Part shown: one piece after another, positions 6,198 to 12,267 of the stretch
How the letters are laid out: each line of letters starts with the position of its first letter
Numbering within the stretch: position 1 is the first letter of the stretch
NCBI GenBank assembly: GCA_003168295.1
Contig: PMST01000118.1
Location: forward strand, 1 to 18,770
Source of the DNA: Actinomycetota bacterium
GTDB taxonomy: Bacteria > Actinomycetota > Actinomycetes > Streptosporangiales > Streptosporangiaceae
Direction of reading: 5' to 3'
DNA: 18,770 nt
Translations under genes and position numbers: made by a program
The notes under the pieces: model-generated
What the model saw: only the letters and a program-made list of their open reading frames with translations
Databases searched by the model: none
Told to the model about the DNA's origin: nothing

Positions 6198-7022
6198 TCA
6201 CGCATCTCGCCGGGTGAGCAGCCAGCCTCCTGCGGCCAGGGCCACCATCGCGTAGAGGCAGAGCAGGCCGAATCCGACGCCAGGCGCCAGATTGCCCACG
6301 TCGGGCTTGACCGCGGTGATCGAGTTCTCCGCGATGATCATCGGCAGGAACTTCCCGACCGAGTTCTGCAGCGAGGTGCCCAGCGGCACCAAGATGAGCG
6401 GCAGCACGAACAGGACGCCGACCACGGCCGAGATGGCGCCGGCCGTGTGCCTGATGACGGCGCCGAGACCGAGACCGATGAGCGCGATCAGGGCCGGGTA
6501 CGCGCCCGCCATCAGCACCGCGCGCAGCACACCCGGCTGGCCGAGACTGGCGTGCGGCGCCGGGGACCTCAGCACCGCCTCGCCCACGGCGAAGGAGACG
6601 AGCGCGAGAACCTCCCCCGCCACCAGCGTGACGCCGCCGAGCACCCCGACCTTGGCCGCGAGCAGCAGCGGGCGGCGGGGCACCGCGGCGAACGTGGCCC
6701 GGATCATCCCGGAGGAGAACTCGCTGGTGATGATCAGCACGCCGAGGACGCCGAACGCCAGCTGGCCAAGTGCCAGGCCAGCGAAGCCGGCGTTCGTGGG
6801 ATCGAAGCTCGCCCGGTCTGAGGGCGACATCATGGCCCAGTTCTCGTGGCTCAGCACCAAGATGGCGATGCCGATCATGCCGGCCGCGAAGACCAGCAGG
6901 ATCCAGGCCGTCGAGCGGACGCTGCGCAGCTTCAGCCACTCCATCCGGGCGGCAGAACGCCAGCCGTAGTGTCCTTCGGCCTGGCCTGGGCAGGCGGCGC
7001 GCTCGAGCGTCGCGGTGGTCAT
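6198..7022 (-). CDS. ABC transporter permease
   Basis: The product is a 274-residue permease of the ABC-2 type. After a short cytoplasmic N-terminus with RMEWLKLRSVRST, typical of this family, six hydrophobic segments can be seen, roughly at residues 38-58, 90-108, 124-150, 168-192, 199-220 and 247-269. There is no ATPase domain. The ATG at 7022 overlaps the ATPase gene's stop (ATGA) and has AGGAG about eight bases upstream, so the two are translated together. With the partner ATPase it probably forms an exporter for a lipid, peptide or drug under control of the kinase and regulator downstream. The substrate is not identifiable. Confidence 0.9.
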   Translation of the reverse strand: MTTATLERAACPGQAEGHYGWRSAARMEWLKLRSVRSTAWILLVFAAGMIGIAILVLSHENWAMMSPSDRASFDPTNAGFAGLALGQLAFGVLGVLIITSEFSSGMIRATFAAVPRRPLLLAAKVGVLGGVTLVAGEVLALVSFAVGEAVLRSPAPHASLGQPGVLRAVLMAGAYPALIALIGLGLGAVIRHTAGAISAVVGVLFVLPLILVPLGTSLQNSVGKFLPMIIAENSITAVKPDVGNLAPGVGFGLLCLYAMVALAAGGWLLTRRDA

Positions 7023-7756
7023 GAGACACTCCTGAGGGGGTAGTTGGACGGGTAGTCGGTGCTGCCTTCTGTGAGGGAGAAGAACGCCTCTTCCAGGGAG
7101 CGGCCGTGGGCGGAAAGCTCGGCCACCGTGGTCTGGGCCAGCAGCCGGCCCTGGCCGATCACGATGAGCCGGTCGGCGGTCTGGGCGACCTCGCTGATCA
7201 GGTGGCTGGAGACCAGGACGGTGCGGCCGTGGGCGGCCAGGTTCTTCAGCAGGTTGCGGATCCAGCGGATGCCCTCGGGGTCCAGGCCGTTGACGGGTTC
7301 GTCGAGCAGCAGCACCGCGGGGTCGCCGAGCAGCGCGGCGGCGATGCCCAGCCGCTGGGACATGCCCAGGGAGAACTTGCCCGCCCGGCGGTCCGCCGCC
7401 GTCTCCATGCCGGTGATCTCGAGCACATCGTTGACCCGCCGGCGCGGGATGTCGTTGCTGGCCGCCAGCGCGGTCAGGTGGGAACGGGCGGTCCGGCCGG
7501 GGTGAAAGGCCCTGGCCTCGAGCAGCGCGCCGACTTCCCGCAGCGGCCAGCGCAGGTCGTGGTAGTCCTGGCCGTTGACCCTGACCGCCCCGGCGTCCGG
7601 CCGGTCCAGGCCCAAGATCATGCGCATCGTGGTGGACTTGCCCGCCCCGTTCGGGCCGAGGAAACCCGTCACGGTGCCGGGCAGGACATCGAAGCTGAGA
7701 TCGTCCACGGCGGTAACGGAGCCGTAGCGTTTGACCAGGCCGCGTGCCTCGATCAT
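7019..7756 (-). CDS. ABC transporter ATP-binding protein
   Basis: This 245-residue soluble ATPase subunit powers the adjacent permease. Walker A is GPNGAGKST at residues 34-42; the signature is the divergent FSLGMSQRLG; Walker B is AVLLLDEP with NGLDPEG as D-loop region; the H-switch is SSHLISE. The divergent LGMSQ signature is common in actinobacterial drug-type ABC-2 exporters. The ATG at 7756 has GGAAGG about seven bases upstream. It is the first gene of the ABC-kinase-regulator operon, and its promoter region carries copy B of the composite motif and faces the flavin monooxygenase gene. Confidence 0.92.
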   Translation of the reverse strand: MIEARGLVKRYGSVTAVDDLSFDVLPGTVTGFLGPNGAGKSTTMRMILGLDRPDAGAVRVNGQDYHDLRWPLREVGALLEARAFHPGRTARSHLTALAASNDIPRRRVNDVLEITGMETAADRRAGKFSLGMSQRLGIAAALLGDPAVLLLDEPVNGLDPEGIRWIRNLLKNLAAHGRTVLVSSHLISEVAQTADRLIVIGQGRLLAQTTVAELSAHGRSLEEAFFSLTEGSTDYPSNYPLRSVS

Positions 7757-7844
7757 GGGAAACCTTCCAGTGGTTGGGTGGGGTTCGCGTGCGTGCCGCG
7801 TGCCCGGCCCCCGTGGGCGGGCACGCTGGTGGCATCTGACGTTC

Positions 7845-7874
7845 ACGCTACGGATCAGGCCGCCGGCCGGGAAC
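7845..7874 (-). promoter_or_regulatory. weak candidate promoter of the ABC/two-component operon
   Basis: TAGCGT (7850-7845, minus strand) fits TANNNT. The position 17-18 bp upstream carries only TTCCCG/GTTCCC, a poor -35. Such a promoter would need an activator, and composite motif copy B ends nine bases upstream. The leader would be about 80 bases. Confidence 0.3.
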
Positions 7875-7882
7875 GCGGCCAG

Positions 7883-7911
7883 CACCCCTCTTGATGCGGG
7901 GGTTTCCCCCC
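7883..7911. promoter_or_regulatory. composite motif, copy B, with GGGGG-TTT-CCCCC palindrome
   Basis: CACCCCTCTTG is followed by ATGC and the perfect palindrome GGGGGTTTCCCCC (7898-7910). The element lies between the divergent ABC operon and the flavin monooxygenase gene. It sits just upstream of the weak ABC promoter and where the monooxygenase -35 should be (TATCGT at 7927-7932 is a possible -10). It is the best candidate for a response-regulator site. There is no T-tract after it, so it does not look like a terminator. Confidence 0.45.
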
Positions 7912-7967
7912 GGCCGAGCGGCGGTTTATCGTCGGGTGGGGGCCGGCTCGCCTTCAGGAGTGCATCG

Positions 7968-9563
7968 ATGCGCGTGATCGTCGCGGGAGCCGGCATCGGC
8001 GGGCTCACCACGGCGCTCTCGCTGCACGCGGCCGGGATCGACGCGCTGGTGATCGACTCGGCGGCCTCGCTGCGGCCGCTTGGCGTGGGCATCAACCTGA
8101 TGCCGCACGCGGTGCGCGAGCTGACCGAGCTGGGCCTGGGCGACGAGCTCGCGGCGACAGGCATTCCCACGGCTGAGTGGGTGCACTTCGACCGGCACGG
8201 CAACAGGATCTGGGGCTTCGCCTGCGGCCAGCACCTCGGCTACCACTGGCCGCAGTACTCGATTCACCGCGGCGAGCTGCAGATGATCCTGCTCGCCGCA
8301 GTGCGGGCGCGGCTCGGGGCGGGCAGTGTCCGGGTCGGCACCGCGTTCGTCTCGTTCGCCGACTCCCCGTCGGACGTCGAGGTGCGGGTACGCGATCGCG
8401 CCTCTGGCGCCGTCTCCGCGCTCCGTGCCGACGTGCTCGTGGGCGCGGACGGCCTGTACTCCGGCGTCCGCGCCCAGCTGCATCCGGACGAGCCCGCGCC
8501 GCGCTGGGGCGGAATCATGATGTGGCGCGGGGTGCTGGAGGGTGAGCCCTTCCTTTCCGGCCGGACGGTGGCGGTCGCCGGGGCCAACGCCAACCTGAAG
8601 TTCGTCGCCTACCCGATCTCGCGCCGGGCCGAGGCCCGGGGCCAGGCCCTGCTCAACTGGGTGGCTGAGGTCAGGCGGCCTGATAGCCAGGCCGGGCCGG
8701 ACCGCGCGGACTGGAACCGCCAGGGCCGGGCGCGGGACGTGCTGCCCTGGTTCGCGGACTGGAAGTTCGGCTGGCTGGACGTGCCCGCGCTGATCGCGGG
8801 CACCCCGCAGATCCTGGAGTATCCGATGGTGGACCGTGATCCGCTGCCGTTCTGGGGCCAGGGGGTGCCCTGGGGCCACGGCCGGGTTACGCTGCTCGGC
8901 GACGCGGCCCACCCGATGTACCCGATCGGCGCTAACGGCGGCTCGCAGGCGATCATCGACGCCCGGGTGCTCGCCTACTCACTGGCCCGCGCGGCCACCC
9001 CGGCCGACGGGCTGGCCGCTTATGAGATGACCCGGAGGGAGACCGTGAACGCGATCGTGCTCGCCTGCCGCGACATGCCGGCCGACCGGATGCTGCACCG
9101 GGTCAGCGTGCGGGCGCCGGACGGCTTCGACCGGATCGAGGATGTCCTGTCCGCCGCGGAACTAGCCGCCTTCGAGGACGCCTACCGGGCGACGACGCTG
9201 CTGGACGCCGCCGCGCTGAACGCACGGGCCGCACTCACCCCGGGACGACCCGGCCTGCGCCGGGACGGCCCGGCGTTACCAGTGGTGGGTCGTGGCGTAG
9301 GAGTGGTTGACGATGATCTCGGTGTCCTCGGGCGCCTGGTAGACGGACTGCACGGCGACCCGCCCGGGACCGAAGAGCCTGGCCCAGATGCTGCGGTAGC
9401 TCCACCGGCTGTGCCAGAAGGCGAAGCCCATGTTCCGCGGGTACTCCAGGTGCAGGGCCATCCGGACCGACACGTCCCGGTACAGCAGCGCGCTCGGCTG
9501 GACGAGCAGGCTCTGACCCGGCTGCAGGTCGCGGACGAAGGCGTTGCCCGGCGCGTGCAGTAG
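7968..9563 (+). CDS. FAD-dependent class A monooxygenase with anomalous C-terminal extension
   Basis: This is a group A flavin hydroxylase (PF01494). The FAD-binding GAGIGG motif is at residues 7-12, the VGADG motif is in the middle, and LLGDAAHPMYPIGANGGSQAI (GD at about 311-312) binds the flavin ribityl/pyrophosphate. The ATG at 7968 has AGGAG eight bases upstream. Homologues of this kind are about 400-420 residues and usually end shortly after a sequence like LDAAALNARAAL, here near nt 9235. In this window no stop follows; the frame stays open to 9563 and yields 531 residues. The last roughly 110 are low-complexity and antisense to the AIM24 gene. The extension is probably not functional. 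The substrate is likely an aromatic compound but is not identifiable. It is divergent from the ABC operon and may share its control region. Confidence 0.85.
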   Translation: MRVIVAGAGIGGLTTALSLHAAGIDALVIDSAASLRPLGVGINLMPHAVRELTELGLGDELAATGIPTAEWVHFDRHGNRIWGFACGQHLGYHWPQYSIHRGELQMILLAAVRARLGAGSVRVGTAFVSFADSPSDVEVRVRDRASGAVSALRADVLVGADGLYSGVRAQLHPDEPAPRWGGIMMWRGVLEGEPFLSGRTVAVAGANANLKFVAYPISRRAEARGQALLNWVAEVRRPDSQAGPDRADWNRQGRARDVLPWFADWKFGWLDVPALIAGTPQILEYPMVDRDPLPFWGQGVPWGHGRVTLLGDAAHPMYPIGANGGSQAIIDARVLAYSLARAATPADGLAAYEMTRRETVNAIVLACRDMPADRMLHRVSVRAPDGFDRIEDVLSAAELAAFEDAYRATTLLDAAALNARAALTPGRPGLRRDGPALPVVGRGVGVVDDDLGVLGRLVDGLHGDPPGTEEPGPDAAVAPPAVPEGEAHVPRVLQVQGHPDRHVPVQQRARLDEQALTRLQVADEGVARRVQ

Positions 9564-10157
9564 CAGCAGTCCTGGTCCCTCGTGGGAGCCGAAGACGTCA
9601 CCGAACTGGCCCATCGGGTAATGCATTTCGCGGTCGTTGCCGTCCCCGGTCTCGTACCAGAGGTCCGAGGGGTACCAGTCGTACCGGATGTTTCCGGTGG
9701 CGCACAGGAAGCGGTGCTCCCGGACCCAGATCTGCTGGCCATGCTGCAGCGGCAAGGCGATGACCTCGCCGGCGTGGTTGTCCGAGAGCGCGAGGTGCCC
9801 GGGGCCCCGGCCCTCCACCATGATCAGCGGCATCCCGGCCATCTTGCGGTTCCACGCGCCGCGCATCGGCATGTTGGTCAGCCTGGTGGCGGGATCGGTC
9901 CACAGCAGCACGTGATGGGAGAAGTAGATCCAGTCGTTCGGCGCCAGGTTGAACTCCGCGACGGGGACGGTGGTGCCCGCGATCTGGAGGTGGGACTGGC
10001 CGAACTGCAGGCGCGCCATGTCCTTGATCGCCGGCTGCTCGACCCACCCGGAGTCACTGACCGAGGACCGGATGTCGACGGGCGCCCCGCACAGCGGGCA
10101 CGTCGGCGAGTTCGGATCGCTCGGCTGCCTGCAGTACCGGCAAATGTAGGTGTTCAT
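9276..10157 (-). CDS. AIM24 family protein with N-terminal zinc ribbon (paralogue 1)
   Basis: The 293-residue protein starts with a CxxC-x10-CxxC zinc ribbon (Cys6, Cys9, Cys20, Cys23), then a VSDSGW segment, then a beta-rich AIM24 fold (PF01987). That fold includes ADEF-like VAEFNLAPNDWIYFSHHVLLW, GRGPGHLALS, GPGLLLLHAPGNAFVRDLQPGQSLLV, and a final LFGPGRVAVQSVY. AIM24 proteins are named for a yeast mitochondrial membrane-organisation protein; bacterial members have poorly known, membrane-linked roles. The ATG at 10157 has AGGG close upstream. It lies 14 bp behind paralogue 2, so the two form an operon. Compared with paralogue 2 it carries an insertion around DLWYETGDGNDREMHYPMGQ. Its 3' end is overlapped on the other strand by the extended monooxygenase frame. 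Confidence 0.85.
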   Translation of the reverse strand: MNTYICRYCRQPSDPNSPTCPLCGAPVDIRSSVSDSGWVEQPAIKDMARLQFGQSHLQIAGTTVPVAEFNLAPNDWIYFSHHVLLWTDPATRLTNMPMRGAWNRKMAGMPLIMVEGRGPGHLALSDNHAGEVIALPLQHGQQIWVREHRFLCATGNIRYDWYPSDLWYETGDGNDREMHYPMGQFGDVFGSHEGPGLLLLHAPGNAFVRDLQPGQSLLVQPSALLYRDVSVRMALHLEYPRNMGFAFWHSRWSYRSIWARLFGPGRVAVQSVYQAPEDTEIIVNHSYATTHHW

Positions 10158-10171
10158 TAACCCTGGCGCTC

Positions 10172-10963
10172 TCAGTCGGCGTGGTGGTGGACGTACATCG
10201 ACTGGATGCCCACCCGGCCGGGTCCGGTCATCTCGGCGAGGTACATCCCGTGGCGCAGATGCCCGGTCTTGAGCGGCATCTGCGCCGCCTGCATCTGCAC
10301 CGAGGAATCCTTGTACAGGAACCCGCCCGGCTCGACCAGGATCTTCTCGTTGGGCTGCAGGGTCCGCTGCAGGACGTTCCCGTTCCCGTGCAGCAGCAGC
10401 ATGCCTGGCGCGCCGGCCGTGACGAACCGGTCCATGTACATGCCGCTCCCGCCGTGTAGCAGGTTGACGAGTCCCTTGATCCGGACGAAGGAGTACTGGA
10501 CGCTGTGCGAGGCCACCAGGAAGGCGTGCTCGCGGACGTCAAGCTCCATGCCGGGGTGCAGCGGCAGCACGACAAGCTCGCCCGGCGCGTCCCGGGAGAA
10601 CGCGATGCGGCCCGGACCGTTGGCCACCGTCACGATGTGCGGCATGCCGCCGATCGTGCGCTTCATCCCGCCGCCGGTGTTCAGCGACGAGAGCGGGACC
10701 GACTCGTCCTTCCACAGCAGCACGTGGTGCTCGAAGTAGACGCCGTCCCGCGGGTGCAGGGCGACCTCCGCCACGGGGACGAGCTCGCCTTCGACCTGGC
10801 AGGTGCTGCCGGAAAACTGGAACTCGGTCATGTCGCGGAGCCGGGGGGCCTCGCGCCACCCCGAATCGCTGACCTTGTCCTTCTCATCGAGCGGAGCGCC
10901 GCACGTCTGGCAACTGGTGGTGCCCGGCTGGTTCTGCGCTTGACACCACCGGCACTGAATCAT
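10172..10963 (-). CDS. AIM24 family protein with N-terminal zinc ribbon (paralogue 2)
   Basis: This 263-residue paralogue of the next gene has the same layout: zinc ribbon with Cys4, Cys7, Cys18 and Cys21, then VSDSGW, then the AIM24 beta fold with VAEVALHPRDGVYFEHHVLLW, NGPGRIAFS, GAPGMLLLHGNGNVLQRTLQPNEKILVEPGGFLY and MTGPGRVGIQSMY. The ATG at 10963 (MIQCRWC) puts the first Cys pair at the very N-terminus as in its paralogue; the frame is open farther upstream but that part is non-homologous and crosses the promoter region. GGTGG is the only ribosome-like site. It is first in a two-gene operon and divergent from a zinc-ribbon SPFH gene, with 79 bp between starts. Function is inferred only as membrane-associated stress or scaffold-like. 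Confidence 0.87.
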   Translation of the reverse strand: MIQCRWCQAQNQPGTTSCQTCGAPLDEKDKVSDSGWREAPRLRDMTEFQFSGSTCQVEGELVPVAEVALHPRDGVYFEHHVLLWKDESVPLSSLNTGGGMKRTIGGMPHIVTVANGPGRIAFSRDAPGELVVLPLHPGMELDVREHAFLVASHSVQYSFVRIKGLVNLLHGGSGMYMDRFVTAGAPGMLLLHGNGNVLQRTLQPNEKILVEPGGFLYKDSSVQMQAAQMPLKTGHLRHGMYLAEMTGPGRVGIQSMYVHHHAD

Positions 10964-11030
10964 TTCCACCGTCGGAAGATAGCAGGAAAGGACCTTTGAC
11001 AACGCCTTATGCCGCAAACCAGAGAACCGG

Positions 11031-11036
11031 TATGGT
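11031..11036 (+). promoter_or_regulatory. candidate -10 for a leaderless SPFH transcript
   Basis: TATGGT fits TANNNT and ends six bases before the ATG at 11043, so transcription would begin at or next to the start codon. No Shine-Dalgarno-like sequence precedes this ATG. A -35 is not obvious. Confidence 0.4.
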
Positions 11037-11042
11037 TCAGGC

Positions 11043-12212
11043 ATGGCACTGCTCGGGCGGGAGTTCATCGCCGTACCTGATGACCGCAAAGGTCAGATCG
11101 TCTTCAAATGGCCGGACATCACTATCCGTCGCTACACGCGTGCGATCGTCAACGCGGACGAGATGGCGATGTTCGTCAATACCGGCCAGGTCGTGCAGAC
11201 CCTCGGACCGGGCCGGCACCAGATCGATGCCAACGAACTGCCCGGGCTCGGCTCGATCATCGACGCCGTCAGCGGCGGGAACGCCTACCGGGCCGAGCTG
11301 TACTTCGTCGGGACCCGGGAGTACACCGGCTTCAAGTTCGGCGGCCGGGTCGACGACGTGCAGGACCCGCGGACCGGGCTGGTCGTCACGCTGCGCGTGT
11401 TCGGCGACTACGCCATGCATGTCGCTGACCCGATCCGGCTGGTGACCAACCTGACCTCCACCGTCGATGTCACCGACAACGACCGGATCGCCGGCTGGGT
11501 GAGCGACCAGCTGCTGAAGGTGCTGCGGACTCATGTCACCACCCAGATCCTGCGCAACGGCTGGCCCATCCTGGGCCTGATGGCGTACTCGGCGGAGATC
11601 GAGCAGGCGACCATCCAGGCGGCCAACGGTCAGCTCGTCGCCTACGGCGTCGAGCTGACCCGGATGGGCAACTTCGACGTCAACCTCTCCCCCGAGGACG
11701 AGAAGCAGCTCAAGCAGCTGGCCAAGGACACCAGCTACTCCCAGCTAGCCGGCGGCTTCGGCAACTACGCCCAGGGCGAGATGGCGCTGGGCGCGGGCCA
11801 GGGCATGGCCCAGGGCGGCGCGGGCGTCGACGGCGCGTTCCTCGGAGCCGGATTCGGCCTGGCCAGCGGGATGGGGATGCAACAGGCGGCGGCTCAGCAG
11901 GCTCAGATGCAGGCCGCTCAGCAGGCGGCGCAGCAGCAGGGCATGCCACCGTACGGCGGTCAGCCGCAGGCGCCCTCCGGTCAGGGGCAGCCGGCTCAGC
12001 CGCCCGCGGCCCCCTCTGCGCCCCAGGCCGCGGCTTCGGGGGCCGGGCCGGTGTGCGTGAATTGCCAGGCCGCGAACCCGGGCGGGGCACGATTCTGCAT
12101 GGGCTGCGGCCAGCCGCTCGCGCCCGCGGTCGCGCACTGCACCGAGTGCGGTACCGAGCTTCCGTCCGGCGCTCATTTCTGTGCGGGGTGCGGCACCAGG
12201 GTCGGCGGCTAA
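11043..12212 (+). CDS. SPFH-domain protein with C-terminal double zinc ribbon (YdjI-like)
   Basis: The product has 389 residues. Residues about 1-235 form an SPFH/virion-core-like domain: FKWPDITIRRYTRAIVNADE, VQTLGPGRHQID, GTREYTGFKFGG and TQILRNGWPILGLMAYSAEI are typical of the B. subtilis YdjI branch. A Gly/Ala and then Gln/Ala/Pro-rich low-complexity linker follows (about 236-337). Two zinc ribbons end the protein, with Cys pairs at 338/341, 352/355, 366/369 and 380/383. SPFH proteins assemble into oligomeric membrane scaffolds; in Bacillus, ydjI is in an operon with a PspA-family gene. Here no PspA is visible, and the gene faces two zinc-ribbon AIM24 genes instead. It probably acts at the membrane with them; this is inferred from shared domains and position. 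Confidence 0.88.
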   Translation: MALLGREFIAVPDDRKGQIVFKWPDITIRRYTRAIVNADEMAMFVNTGQVVQTLGPGRHQIDANELPGLGSIIDAVSGGNAYRAELYFVGTREYTGFKFGGRVDDVQDPRTGLVVTLRVFGDYAMHVADPIRLVTNLTSTVDVTDNDRIAGWVSDQLLKVLRTHVTTQILRNGWPILGLMAYSAEIEQATIQAANGQLVAYGVELTRMGNFDVNLSPEDEKQLKQLAKDTSYSQLAGGFGNYAQGEMALGAGQGMAQGGAGVDGAFLGAGFGLASGMGMQQAAAQQAQMQAAQQAAQQQGMPPYGGQPQAPSGQGQPAQPPAAPSAPQAAASGAGPVCVNCQAANPGGARFCMGCGQPLAPAVAHCTECGTELPSGAHFCAGCGTRVGG

Positions 12213-12267
12213 GCCCGGCTAGGCCCCCGGCCGCCGAGTCTCAACCCTAGGGTCAGCCCTGGGTGGG

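Noticed and set aside
7898..7911. GGGGGTTTCCCCC as an intrinsic terminator.
   Set aside because: No T-tract follows on either strand, and the element lies between two divergent gene starts where no transcript should end.
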